A stretch of 36,402 bases of DNA from JBJENW01 sp051880395 (GCA_051880395.1 JBJENW010000354.1:1-36402), one strand, 5' to 3'; shown: positions 17,425 through 26,925, counted from the stretch's first letter. Made by a program: numbers and translations. The notes: generated by a model not told the origin, from the sequence alone.

Positions 17425-20400
17425 ATGAAAAAAAGAAACGAACACAGCAGGTTCGGATGGCTGAAAAAAGGGGTTTCAGTTCTTTTGGCTGTAACATTGA
17501 CCGCAGAGGCTGTACAGGTACCGGGGCTTTCTTTGATTCAGACGGAAGCTGCAAGTAAAAAGTATAATTATGCGACTGCTCTGCAGAAATCATTGATTTT
17601 TTACGAACTGCAGAAATCTGGAAAGCTAGACGGAAAAGAATATAACCGAAATAACTGGCGTGGCGATTCTTGTTTGAATGATGGAAAAGATCACGGTGTG
17701 GATCTAACCGGTGGCTGGTTCGATGCCGGCGATCATGTGAAATTTAATCTGCCGATGTCCTACACTGCGACGACACTGGCATGGGCCTATCTGGAAAATA
17801 AAAAAGCATTTGACAAATCCGGACAGACAAAATATCTCAAAAACGAGGTAAAGTGGGCGAATGACTACTTTATCAAATGTCATCCGAAGAAAAATGTATA
17901 TTACTATCAGGTGGGAGACGGAAATCAGGATCATACCTATTGGGGCGCGGCCGAAACCGTAGAAGCGCGTATGAAACGGCCGTCCTATTCGGTCGGAAAC
18001 AAATCCTCAAACGGAGGTTCCACGGTCTGCGGGGAGACCGCTGCAGCGCTTGCGGCAGCGTCGATCGTCTTTAAGAGTGATAAACCATCATATTCAAAAA
18101 AATGCTTAAAACATGCAAAAGAACTATTAAAAATGGCAGAGGATGCAAAGAGTGATGCAGGCTATACTGCAGCAAATGGATTTTATCAGTCATGGAGCGG
18201 ATTCTATGACGAATTATCTTGGGCAAATATTTGGCTGTATCGTGCGACAAAAGAGAAAAAATATCTGGAAAAAGCAGAATCCTATGTAAAAAACTGGGGA
18301 AAAGAAGGACAGAGCAATGATATTGCGTACACCTACGGACAGAACTGGGATGATGTACACTATGGTGCAGAACTTTTGATCGCACAGCAGGACAGAAGTT
18401 CAAAAATTGGAAAACAGTGTAAAAAAGCGATTGAACAAAATCTTACCTGGTGGACAAAAGGCGCGAAAGCAAAATCGCCAAAAGGTCTGGCATGGCTTTC
18501 TGAGTGGGGATCACTCCGTTACTCAACCACATCTGCGTTTGTTGCAATGGTCTACAGTAACTGGAAATACGCAGACAAATCAAAGGCAAAAAAATATAAA
18601 ACATGGGCAAAAACACAGGCGGATTATGCACTGGGAAGCTCTGGCCAGTGTTTCCAGGTTGGATATGCCAATACAACAAAACCGAGAAATGTACACCATC
18701 GTACCGCACACGGCACCTGGCTCGATCAGTTGAGTGCCGAACCGAAAAAGTCCCGGCATCTTTTGGTGGGTGCACTTGTCGGTGGATGTAAAGCGGCGGA
18801 TGATAAGTATACGGATGACAGAGGGGATTACTATTCCAACGAGGTCGCCTGTGATTACAATGCCGGATTTACCGGGCTGATGGCAGCCATGTACGCGATG
18901 CAGGGTTATAAACAGCCGGCAAAACTGGATAAAAGTGCGGGAGCTTATGAGAAAAAGGATAACATCCCGGAACTTTCTGTGGAAGCCGGAATCAATGCAC
19001 AGGACAATCAGAATACGATCAACTTTGTCGAGATCAAAGCGGTGGTATACAATAAGACCGCATGGCCGGCGCAGGTGACAAACAAGTTGAAATATCGCTT
19101 TTTTGTTGATATCAGCGATGCAATCAAAAATGGTGCAAAACCGCAGGATTTCCAGATTGTTTCGAACTATAAAATGTATGAAAAAACAAAAGTTTCTAAT
19201 TTAAAAGCATGGAATGAGAAAAAAGGAATCTACTATGTGGAAATCGACTTGAGCGGCGCACAGATCTTCCCAGGTGGTCAGAATTACTATCGCAACGAAG
19301 TACAGTTCCGAATCCAGGCGCCGGGCAAATGGAATTATAAAAACAGTCCGTCATTGAAAGGAATTGGCGCAAACAGTAACGATCTAAAACTTGCAAAAAA
19401 CATCGTACTATATAACAAGGGGAAACGCGTCTGGGGAACCGCACCGGACAGTGACTCTGCAGCGCAGGCAGAACAGACGACTGGTGTGACAGAGCAGGTA
19501 GAGGATGCACTGACCGATGCGCAAACGCAGCAGGCAGCGGAAGAATCGGATGCTCCACAGCAGACAAGCGATGTACAAGAACAGAACAGCAGCCAGCAGC
19601 AAAGTAATGCACAACAACAGAATAACGACCAACAGCAAAACAGCACACAACAAAATAGCAATCAGCAGCAAAGCAGCATACAACAAAATAACGATCAGCA
19701 GCAAAATGTAGATCAACAACAGAACAGCAATCCACAGCAGATAGAATCTACAGCCGATGACGCAGAGGAAGAGGACGCAACCGGCGCCACATCTCCAAAC
19801 GATGACTGGCTCCACACAAAAGGCGGTACGATCGTGGACAAAAACGGAAAAGTCGTTCGTCTGACCGGAGCAAACTGGTTTGGATTTAACTGCGGAGAGC
19901 GCCTGTTACATGGTCTCGGCTGGGGCGCGGATATCCGAACCGTGATCAAAGGCTGCGCAAACCGGGGAATCAATCTGCTTCGTATCCCGGTTTCCACCGA
20001 GCTTTTACTGGAATGGAAAAATGGAAAAACAACTTCCACAAATTTTTCCAATACACAGTATTATAAGGACAATCCGGATCTGGTCAATAAAGACGGAAGT
20101 TCCATGAATAATTTACAGGTGTTTGACAAAATGATGCAGCTGTGTAAGCAATACGGCATCAAAGTCATGGTGGATGTGCACAGTGCGAAAGCGGACAATT
20201 CCGGACATAACTATCCGCTCTGGTATAACACAGAAGCTGGTATCACTACAAAAGACTGGATTGAGGGATGGAAGTGGCTGGTAAAACGTTACAAAAACGA
20301 CGATACACTCATCGCCTGTGATCTAAAAAACGAGCCGCATGGAAAACGAGATGAAAAGCTGTACGCAAAGTGGGATAATTCCAAAGACAAAAATAACTGG

Positions 20401-21072
20401 AAATATGCCGCAACGCAGTGTGCGGAAGCGATTTTAAAGATCAATCCAAATCTTTTGATCGTTGTAGAAGGGGTTGAACAGACACCGAAGAAAGGACACA
20501 GCTATTCCGAGAAAGCAAAGAAAAATGCCCAGAGCGCTTATACCAATTATAATGGCGCCTGGTGGGGTGGAAATCTGCGCGAGGCAGGAAAATACCCGAT
20601 CACCTTCAAAGGACATTCCGCCTGGAATAAGCAGGTCGTCTATTCCCCGCATGATTATGGTCCTTTGGTTTACCAGCAGACCTGGTTTAACAAGAAATTT
20701 ACCGTAAAATCCCTCAGAAAGGATTATTGGTACGATTCCTGGGGCTATCTGGTAGAGAAAAAGAAAGCACCACTTCTGATCGGAGAATGGGGTGGACTTC
20801 TTGATGGCAAGGATAATGAAAAATGGATGAAACTGTTGTCTCAATACATGAATCAATACAATATGAGTCATACCTTCTGGTGTATCAATCCAAATTCCGG
20901 TGATACGGGTGGACTCCTCCAAAATGATTGGAAATCGTGGGATGAAGCGAAATACAAGTTGTTAAAGAAAACACTTTGGCAGGATTCGAAAGGTCATTTT
21001 GTTGGGCTTGATCACAAAAAAGGATTGGGCGACAAAGGAATCACCGTCACACAATATTATAAAAAGAAATAA
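17425..21072 (+). CDS. Secreted bifunctional cellulase GH9-CBM3c-GH5_1-like without Big_2/FN3 tail
   Basis: 1215 aa; two ribosome sites (AAAGGAGG and AAGGAG) precede ATG 17425. Modules by residue: signal peptide to about 43; GH9 about 47-510, with D100/D103 in DAGDH and proton donor E473 in SNEVACDYNAG; CBM3c about 517-676; Gln/Asn/Ser-rich linker about 710-775; GH5_1-like domain about 792-1205, with acid/base E970 in KNEP and nucleophile E1121 in IGEWGG. It is a paralogue of the upstream gene: GH9, CBM3c and GH5 align throughout with long identical stretches. It differs in three ways: the linker is Q/N-rich rather than PSKEPS, the protein ends straight after GH5, and the residue before NEP is Lys rather than Glu, which leaves the catalytic Glu intact. 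It is probably freely secreted. The gene meets the EAL gene tail to tail. Confidence 0.93.
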   Translation: MKKRNEHSRFGWLKKGVSVLLAVTLTAEAVQVPGLSLIQTEAASKKYNYATALQKSLIFYELQKSGKLDGKEYNRNNWRGDSCLNDGKDHGVDLTGGWFDAGDHVKFNLPMSYTATTLAWAYLENKKAFDKSGQTKYLKNEVKWANDYFIKCHPKKNVYYYQVGDGNQDHTYWGAAETVEARMKRPSYSVGNKSSNGGSTVCGETAAALAAASIVFKSDKPSYSKKCLKHAKELLKMAEDAKSDAGYTAANGFYQSWSGFYDELSWANIWLYRATKEKKYLEKAESYVKNWGKEGQSNDIAYTYGQNWDDVHYGAELLIAQQDRSSKIGKQCKKAIEQNLTWWTKGAKAKSPKGLAWLSEWGSLRYSTTSAFVAMVYSNWKYADKSKAKKYKTWAKTQADYALGSSGQCFQVGYANTTKPRNVHHRTAHGTWLDQLSAEPKKSRHLLVGALVGGCKAADDKYTDDRGDYYSNEVACDYNAGFTGLMAAMYAMQGYKQPAKLDKSAGAYEKKDNIPELSVEAGINAQDNQNTINFVEIKAVVYNKTAWPAQVTNKLKYRFFVDISDAIKNGAKPQDFQIVSNYKMYEKTKVSNLKAWNEKKGIYYVEIDLSGAQIFPGGQNYYRNEVQFRIQAPGKWNYKNSPSLKGIGANSNDLKLAKNIVLYNKGKRVWGTAPDSDSAAQAEQTTGVTEQVEDALTDAQTQQAAEESDAPQQTSDVQEQNSSQQQSNAQQQNNDQQQNSTQQNSNQQQSSIQQNNDQQQNVDQQQNSNPQQIESTADDAEEEDATGATSPNDDWLHTKGGTIVDKNGKVVRLTGANWFGFNCGERLLHGLGWGADIRTVIKGCANRGINLLRIPVSTELLLEWKNGKTTSTNFSNTQYYKDNPDLVNKDGSSMNNLQVFDKMMQLCKQYGIKVMVDVHSAKADNSGHNYPLWYNTEAGITTKDWIEGWKWLVKRYKNDDTLIACDLKNEPHGKRDEKLYAKWDNSKDKNNWKYAATQCAEAILKINPNLLIVVEGVEQTPKKGHSYSEKAKKNAQSAYTNYNGAWWGGNLREAGKYPITFKGHSAWNKQVVYSPHDYGPLVYQQTWFNKKFTVKSLRKDYWYDSWGYLVEKKKAPLLIGEWGGLLDGKDNEKWMKLLSQYMNQYNMSHTFWCINPNSGDTGGLLQNDWKSWDEAKYKLLKKTLWQDSKGHFVGLDHKKGLGDKGITVTQYYKKK
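19557..19745 (+). repeat. Gln/Asn-rich low-complexity linker
   Basis: CAG/CAA- and AAC/AAT-rich sequence encoding QQQN, QQNS and DQQQN-type units between CBM3c and GH5. It is unlike the Pro/Ser linkers in the other three glycosidases. Confidence 0.85.
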
Positions 21073-21078
21073 AAAGAG

Positions 21079-21113
21079 ATCAGCAGCCGTAGTTAAAGCG
21101 GCTGCTGATTTTT
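21079..21113. terminator. Bidirectional terminator shared by cellulase and EAL gene
   Basis: A perfect 11-bp stem (ATCAGCAGCCG 21079-21089, CGGCTGCTGAT 21099-21109) with T-rich tails on both strands. The stop codon of the minus-strand EAL gene (21093-21095) lies in the loop, so one arm encodes the last residues of that protein. Confidence 0.9.
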
Positions 21114-22994
21114 AATAAATTCCAGAAATTCATCCTGCGGAAGCGGGCAGGAAAAATAAAATCCCTGAATATAATCAATTCCGATGGAGATCATTTCATC
21201 GAGCTGTTCGCGCGTTTCCACACCTTCGGATACAACTTTTAGATTCATTTTATGGATCATATCATTGGTCGCACTCAAAACAGACTTTGCCTTTGCATTG
21301 TCAAAATAGGAATGCGTCATATCTTTATCAAACTTCACGATAGAAACCGGCATATCTACGATATAATTCAGATTTGACTGTCCGTTTCCAAAATCGTCCA
21401 AAGAAAAGCTGACACCGTAATCGATCAGAATCCGCATATTTTCCAAAAGGATATTCTTTGCCATCAAAGAGGCAGACTCCGTGATCTCCAGATTGATGCA
21501 GCTCGGATCGACATGGTAGTCGTTCATGATCCCTTTATAGATGGAAGCCAGATTTCGGCGTTCACATTGGGTAACGGATAAATTGACCTCAATGTATTCA
21601 ATGCCATATTGCCGGATATCTTCTTTTTTTATAAAATGGCAGGTTTTTTCAAATACAGTTTCTCCAATCTGTGCGATGAGACCAGTTTCCTCCGCGATAG
21701 ATATAAACAGACCCGGCGGAATAATGCTTCCGTCCCTGTCGCGGATTCGTACAAGCGCTTCCGCCGAAACAAACTTTTTGTGTTCGGTGGAATAGATTGG
21801 TTGATAAAAAACTTCCACACGATCCTCTTCTAAAGCAGAAATGATCAGGTGTTCCATTTCTTCATGCAGCCGTTTTTGCGTCACAACATTTTCATCAATG
21901 GTGACCACATGATTTGAAGGCAGTCCGCTGGAGTGGATATTGAAATAATGAAGCAGCCAGAGCAGTTCATCTGCATCTGCCGCGACCGAACTATCCGGCA
22001 AGAGCAGATAATTCGGTTCGAACAGAACCTCGTCTGCATGGGAAGGCGAAGCGGCCCATTTGGTCTGAAACGCCTGCTGGATCAGAGCAAAATCATGCAT
22101 CATTTCCTCTTCGGTGTAAAAGGATAGAAAAAATTCCTGTTCGACATTTTTGAAAATTTTCGCATACGGCAGTGTTTCCAGATAACGTACAACCTCATCT
22201 AGTGCATAATCCGTCGAAGAATCGGAACTATGTGAAATCTGTGTAGGTGGAAGGGTCAAAAGCAAAGCAGAAAATGTCTGATGGTTTTCATATTTCTGAT
22301 TCAGATATTTGATCAAAGTATGCCCATTGTACAGACCGGTTTCCCGATCAAAATAAGCCTCCGGATTTTCCAGTTCGAAAAACAGAAGCGTCATGCAAAG
22401 CGCGGAGGCAAAACCGATCACCCGTAGATCCATAGCGATGATCTGTAAAATGATGGCGGTCGTCCAGATCTCCAGCCAGATGGTGATGATGGTGCGACGC
22501 TTGGCATTCATATTCGCTTTTTCGTGAATGAGCATATACAGTGTGGCACAGATCAATAGAAAGGCGATCAAAAAAGCTGCACGAACTGCGAGGCCGCTGG
22601 TGTGGGCGTTAAACCCATCTGTGTGCAGATCGATCGGTAAAAATCCGATGATCCCGCAAAAAATAAACATGGCAATAAGGGCCAGTCGGATATTTTGTTT
22701 GTACCGTTCGCGGGAAAATGCATCCAGGCAGGTATAGACAAATGCCTGAAAGCCCATCCAGCACAGACTGATCAGGTAGAGGCGGCAGAGGCCTGTCACA
22801 AATAAGTGTGGAAGGAAATCTACATAAACTAAAGCAATAATAGAAAAAATATCCAGACACACGCTCACCATGGTCAGTATCAAAGTATTAAAAAACAGTT
22901 TTTCGGTATAAAGACCGACCTTTTTTTGCCGTTTTGTCATAAAAAATAAATATAACAGAAGAACAAATGCACAGCATTGCGATTGTATATGCAT
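21093..22994 (-). CDS. Membrane c-di-GMP phosphodiesterase (degenerate GGDEF-EAL)
   Basis: 633 aa, with an AGAGAGGTG ribosome site before the start. Residues 1 to about 205 form several membrane helices (about seven). About 210-370 resemble a GGDEF domain: the N-terminal DRETGLYN motif is present, but the signature position reads VEQEFF, so cyclase activity is unlikely. The EAL domain (about 390-630) keeps the catalytic set: E412 in EAL, N471 in EVNLS, E503 in LEITES, D533/D534 in DDFG, K554 in VKFDK, and E590/E593 in EGVET. One variation is GNGQSNL in place of the usual GTGYSSL after DDF. The expected reaction is hydrolysis of c-di-GMP to pGpG at the membrane, affecting motility or attachment. 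It lies downstream of the subtilase gene on the same strand and convergent with the cellulase operon. Confidence 0.88.
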   Translation of the reverse strand: MHIQSQCCAFVLLLYLFFMTKRQKKVGLYTEKLFFNTLILTMVSVCLDIFSIIALVYVDFLPHLFVTGLCRLYLISLCWMGFQAFVYTCLDAFSRERYKQNIRLALIAMFIFCGIIGFLPIDLHTDGFNAHTSGLAVRAAFLIAFLLICATLYMLIHEKANMNAKRRTIITIWLEIWTTAIILQIIAMDLRVIGFASALCMTLLFFELENPEAYFDRETGLYNGHTLIKYLNQKYENHQTFSALLLTLPPTQISHSSDSSTDYALDEVVRYLETLPYAKIFKNVEQEFFLSFYTEEEMMHDFALIQQAFQTKWAASPSHADEVLFEPNYLLLPDSSVAADADELLWLLHYFNIHSSGLPSNHVVTIDENVVTQKRLHEEMEHLIISALEEDRVEVFYQPIYSTEHKKFVSAEALVRIRDRDGSIIPPGLFISIAEETGLIAQIGETVFEKTCHFIKKEDIRQYGIEYIEVNLSVTQCERRNLASIYKGIMNDYHVDPSCINLEITESASLMAKNILLENMRILIDYGVSFSLDDFGNGQSNLNYIVDMPVSIVKFDKDMTHSYFDNAKAKSVLSATNDMIHKMNLKVVSEGVETREQLDEMISIGIDYIQGFYFSCPLPQDEFLEFIKNQQPL

Positions 22995-23112
22995 AAAAAC
23001 ACCTCTCTTGTAAATTCGGCGGTTATTTTTTACAGTTGCTCATAAATGCAATATTTATATCGTCTGAAAATTAAAAAAATATGATGCAAAAATAAAAAAA
23101 AATGTAAAATTA

Positions 23113-24876
23113 TTAGAAACTGTCTCTGACACAAAGAACACCCCAACCGATCAGAGGGTTCGGATACACGGATAAAACAGGAAGCGGGCGGGCACCACGG
23201 ATCAGAGAAGCTTTTACTTTTTGTCCATATAAAAACGGATCGTGTTGATCGGTAATTCCATATTGCATCAAAAGCGCAGCGGCACCGGTGACAAATGGTG
23301 TGGCCATGGAAGTCCCGCTTTTGGTGGTATATCCTCCGCCGGGGGCGCAGGAAGTGATGGATACGCCGGGTGCGGCGAGAGTTGGTTTGACAAAATTTGT
23401 CTGCCAGGTATACCCGCGTCCGGAAAAATCAGCCAGTTGGTCGTATATGGAGTCATATGCGCCGACTGTGATGGCCTGCATGGCGGTGGAAGGAATGGTG
23501 AGTGTGGTGGAGACACTTGGAATCAGAAAAGCCGTATCGCCTCCGCGGAACTCTTTGCCCGGCATCCACAGATCAAACGAGCCGTCTTTGATCTGATGGG
23601 GGAGAAATTCAAACGTCCAGATCCCGCTTTCGATGTAGGTGTCAGAGGGAAGGAATTCCAGATAGAGTTCCTGATAAATGCTGTATGGACTTGGTTCTCC
23701 GAAATAGAAAAGGAGCGTTGTCTGTCCAATCTGGAACGTCTGACTGCCCAGAACCTCCTGAAAAGGGCCGATGCGCCTGCCGGACGGAGAAATCAACACC
23801 ACATCGAACGTATCCGCATAATTTTTCCAGATCTGAATGCTGAAAGAGGTCTCATATGGACCAACAGAAAAGGCAATGCTTTGTGCTTCCCATTGACCGT
23901 CTGCAGTCTGGCGAAAGGTTGCGGATGCATGACCGGCACCAAGCCCTTCATTTCCACTTCCAATGACAAGTGTGGTACGTCCGTACTCCGAGACAGTATT
24001 GAGATATGATTCCAGCAGAGAAGTACCGCTGTGGGAGCCAAAATTATTGCCGAAACTGAGATTTAATGCGACGGGCAGACGCGCTTCGGCGGCAAATCGA
24101 ACGATATAATCTACAGCGGTCATTAACTGTGTGGTATAAGGAAATGCGTCCGCCTGTGGATTTCCAAGTTTTACGATGATTAGGGGACTCTCTGGTGCGA
24201 CACCACGAAATCGTCCATCGGATGCCCGTCCGTTTCCAGCGGCGATACCAGTGACATGTGTGCCATGGCCGGAGCGGTCGATGCTGGGACAAAGCTCCCT
24301 GCGTTTTGCATCAGTGGGCTGCGAGAGCGCAAGATCGATGCGTTCTTTGGTGTACTCAGAACCAAAGGGATAGCTTTCTGGAGAAGCAACATCACCTGTC
24401 GGAGGAATCGTCTGGTCCCATAGGCGCAGAATCCGTGTGCTGCCATCGGGGTTGCGAAAATCCGGATGTGTGTAATCGATTCCGCTGTCGATCACACCGA
24501 TCAAAATATCTTTTCCGGTCAAAAAATCCGGTGCATCGGAAAGTCCGGTGACACATGCGGCACGCAGGGCGTTGTCTACCGCAAAAAACAGTCGTTTCGG
24601 TTTTTCAATAAATACAATATCCGGTATCGCCGCAAGTGCATCTAACTGTGCCTGTGGAACAGAGAAAATCGCATAATTTCCGTATAATTCGATGATCTGG
24701 ATATCAGGAAATTCTACCCGGATTCGGTCAAGTGTATTGGCGTAGCGCACAATGACTTCCCAGCGTCGGGTAGCAGCGTCAAAACCGGTAGACAGTTCTG
24801 GAGATTTTTCCCATTCAGAGGGTGGGGTGTCTAACGTCAGGTTTAGCACATTTTCTAATTTGGGATTATTTGCCAT
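23113..24876 (-). CDS. Csp-like S8 subtilase (cytoplasmic serine protease)
   Basis: 587 aa, with ribosome site AGAAGGA 7 nt before ATG. Residues about 35-100 look like an I9-type prodomain. The S8 catalytic set is complete: D130 (VIDSGID), H204 (GHGTHVTG), oxyanion N309 (GSGNEG) and S523 (GTSMATP). A beta-rich insertion between N309 and S523 (about 325-450) matches the jelly-roll insertion known from the clostridial Csp germination proteases. No signal peptide or membrane helix is seen, so it is probably intracellular or exported by a non-classical route. Csp proteases activate the cortex lytic enzyme SleC, but no sleC or other germination gene is nearby. Related Csp-like proteases also occur in clostridia without a known germination link, so the role is open. 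Confidence 0.9.
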   Translation of the reverse strand: MANNPKLENVLNLTLDTPPSEWEKSPELSTGFDAATRRWEVIVRYANTLDRIRVEFPDIQIIELYGNYAIFSVPQAQLDALAAIPDIVFIEKPKRLFFAVDNALRAACVTGLSDAPDFLTGKDILIGVIDSGIDYTHPDFRNPDGSTRILRLWDQTIPPTGDVASPESYPFGSEYTKERIDLALSQPTDAKRRELCPSIDRSGHGTHVTGIAAGNGRASDGRFRGVAPESPLIIVKLGNPQADAFPYTTQLMTAVDYIVRFAAEARLPVALNLSFGNNFGSHSGTSLLESYLNTVSEYGRTTLVIGSGNEGLGAGHASATFRQTADGQWEAQSIAFSVGPYETSFSIQIWKNYADTFDVVLISPSGRRIGPFQEVLGSQTFQIGQTTLLFYFGEPSPYSIYQELYLEFLPSDTYIESGIWTFEFLPHQIKDGSFDLWMPGKEFRGGDTAFLIPSVSTTLTIPSTAMQAITVGAYDSIYDQLADFSGRGYTWQTNFVKPTLAAPGVSITSCAPGGGYTTKSGTSMATPFVTGAAALLMQYGITDQHDPFLYGQKVKASLIRGARPLPVLSVYPNPLIGWGVLCVRDSF

Positions 24877-24955
24877 AAAAAATCCTTCTTATAGTTTTTT
24901 TTATAAAATAAGCAGAAAGTTAAAAAATGTTCTATAGGACAAAAGGATTATATAG

Positions 24956-24984
24956 TTGACAGTTGTCTGAAAACATAGTAAAAT
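24956..24984 (+). promoter_or_regulatory. Sigma-A promoter of the Cache-domain chemoreceptor
   Basis: TTGACA 24956-24961, a 17-bp spacer, and TAAAAT 24979-24984. It lies 50 bp upstream of the GTG start. This is a housekeeping-type promoter, unlike the sigma-D-type element before the other chemoreceptor in this window. Confidence 0.75.
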
Positions 24985-25034
24985 TATGTTAAAAACAAAA
25001 GAAAATCAGAAAAAATGGGAAAAGGGGTAATCAT

Positions 25035-26813
25035 GTGAAACATTTAAAGGTAAGAACAAAGTTAAATTTCATTATTGTAGTGTTACTGGCGTTAGTTTTA
25101 GCAGGAAATCTGATATCCATTAGTAATATGAGAGCGGTACAGAGAAACGCCATAGCAAGCATGGACAATTCTACCCGCGAAGATTATGACAAAAGCATTA
25201 AGGAGCAAGTGGAGGGCGTGATTTCACTTTTAACAGAGATAAATCGGAAATGTGAAGATGGGACATATACGAAGGAAGAAGCAAAAAAAATGGCTGCAGA
25301 TGTCGTGCGTCAGATGCGGTATGGTGAGGATGGCTATTTCTGGATCGATCAGTCCGATGGAACAAATGTGGTATCGCTTGGAAGCGATACAGAGGGAACC
25401 AACCGTATGGAGACGAAGGATGGAAATGGATACCAGATGGTAAAAGAGATCATTCGGGTAGCGGTGGAAGATGGCGGTGGCTATACCGATTATGTGTTTC
25501 CAAAAGAGGGGGAGACGGAAAACTCTCCCAAACGGTCTTACAGTGCCTATTTTGAGCCGTTTGACTGGGTGATCGGAACAGGAAATTATACGAATTATAT
25601 TGAAGACAAAATTACGGATCAAAACGAGGAAATGTGGAATTATGTAAAAGGAAGAGCAAAAATATTGGTTATAGTCTGCATTGTCATGTTAGTGGGAGTG
25701 TTCATCTTTTTAAATTACATTGCAAATGATATTGCAAAATCGATCAAACGTGTCATGAACAATCTTTCCGGGGTTGCAGCAGGAGATTTTGCCCAGGCAC
25801 TGGAAGAAAAGCTGCTTGCCAGAAAAGATGATTTTGGACAGTTGACGGGAAAACTGGATCATATGCGTGTGGCAGTGAAAAATTCACTTACAGATGTCAA
25901 AAAAGAAGCCGAAAATATTGATGCTGTCGTAGCAAAGATCAACGAAAGCATTCAATCTCTGGATGCAGAAATCGTAGATGTATCAGAAACGACAGAAGAA
26001 CTGGCTGCCAGTACAGAAGAAACAGCGGCTTCCGCGGAACAGATCAATATGATGTCGCAGGAAATCGGAGAAGCAGCAAAGGGTATTGCCATGCGCGCAC
26101 AGGATGGTGCGATCGAAGCCGAAGCCATTCACAAACGTGCAAAAGACACAAAAGATCAGACCGTGGAAAACCGCGAAAAAATTCAAAATATGTTAAACGA
26201 TATCCGGGATGGACTGGAAAAAGCATTGGAGGATGCAAAGGTGGTAGATCAGATTGGAATACTTGCGGATTCCATTTTGAATATCACATCCCAGACCAAC
26301 TTGCTGGCATTGAATGCTTCTATTGAAGCGGCGCGGGCCGGGGAAGCAGGAAAGGGCTTTGCGGTAGTAGCAGAGGAAATCCGGATGCTTGCGGAGCAGT
26401 CCAAAGATGCCGTTGCAAACATTCAATCCGTGACAGAAAATGTGAATCGGGCAGTCTCGAATCTGACATCAGACTCAAATCGTTTGCTTGCATTTGTAGA
26501 CACGGAGGTATTGGATAGCTTTAATGGATTTGAGAAAATGGCAGATGCTTATAACATGGATGCGTCATCCGTAAACGATCTGATGTCCGAGTTCAGTGCG
26601 ACCTCCGAGCAGCTGCTTGCCTCCATGAACAGCATTGTCGACTCCATTGAAGGTGTTACAAAGGCGGCCAATGAAGGGGCAGCCGGTACCACCAACATCG
26701 CACAAAAGAGTGCAACGATCGCGGCTAACTGCGCAGAAGTTATGGAAAATGCCAAGTCAGTGGAAAACTCGGTACAACAGTTGCACAAAAATGTAAGAGC
26801 TTTTAAAATTTAA
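25035..26813 (+). CDS. Methyl-accepting chemotaxis protein with sCache_2-type sensor
   Basis: 592 aa. The start is GTG at 25035, preceded by AAGGGG with 8 nt spacing; the overlapping ATG at 25033 is followed at once by TGA, so it cannot be used. By residue: membrane helix about 11-33; extracellular Cache domain about 35-200, with the DGYFWI and FDWVIGTGNY motifs typical of single-Cache MCPs; second membrane helix about 208-230; HAMP about 231-285; a long coiled-coil signalling domain with the conserved hairpin tip (QTNLLALNASIEAARAGEAG) about 424-443. There is no C-terminal CheR/CheB pentapeptide. It senses a small extracellular ligand, perhaps an organic acid or amino acid (inferred from the domain family), and signals to CheA/CheW. 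Transcribed alone and closed by a strong terminator. Confidence 0.93.
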   Translation: MKHLKVRTKLNFIIVVLLALVLAGNLISISNMRAVQRNAIASMDNSTREDYDKSIKEQVEGVISLLTEINRKCEDGTYTKEEAKKMAADVVRQMRYGEDGYFWIDQSDGTNVVSLGSDTEGTNRMETKDGNGYQMVKEIIRVAVEDGGGYTDYVFPKEGETENSPKRSYSAYFEPFDWVIGTGNYTNYIEDKITDQNEEMWNYVKGRAKILVIVCIVMLVGVFIFLNYIANDIAKSIKRVMNNLSGVAAGDFAQALEEKLLARKDDFGQLTGKLDHMRVAVKNSLTDVKKEAENIDAVVAKINESIQSLDAEIVDVSETTEELAASTEETAASAEQINMMSQEIGEAAKGIAMRAQDGAIEAEAIHKRAKDTKDQTVENREKIQNMLNDIRDGLEKALEDAKVVDQIGILADSILNITSQTNLLALNASIEAARAGEAGKGFAVVAEEIRMLAEQSKDAVANIQSVTENVNRAVSNLTSDSNRLLAFVDTEVLDSFNGFEKMADAYNMDASSVNDLMSEFSATSEQLLASMNSIVDSIEGVTKAANEGAAGTTNIAQKSATIAANCAEVMENAKSVENSVQQLHKNVRAFKI

Positions 26814-26820
26814 AGAATAG

Positions 26821-26862
26821 AAAGTCCTTTTGGTTCAATAGAAGCCAAAAGGACTTTTTTTT
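26821..26862 (+). terminator. Strong terminator after the Cache chemoreceptor
   Basis: A 13-bp perfect stem (AAAGTCCTTTTGG 26821-26833, CCAAAAGGACTTT 26845-26857) followed by TTTTT (26858-26862), starting 8 nt after the stop codon. Confidence 0.93.
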
Positions 26863-26916
26863 ATGCACATGTTAGATTATTTCCAGAAAATTCCGATATA
26901 TAAAAGGAAAGCGATA

Positions 26917-26925
26917 TGCTACAAT
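26917..26925 (+). promoter_or_regulatory. Possible extended -10 promoter for the OPT-PqqD pair
   Basis: TGCTACAAT fits an extended -10 element (TGnTAnAAT), about 80 bp before the transporter start. No good -35 hexamer is visible at the right distance. A weak inverted repeat (GATCT…AGATC, about 26958-26973) lies between it and the gene. Confidence 0.4.

Noticed and set aside
23242..24009. 255-codon plus-strand frame opposite the subtilase
   Set aside because: The minus strand encodes a full catalytic S8 protease across this stretch. The antisense product has no recognisable domain.
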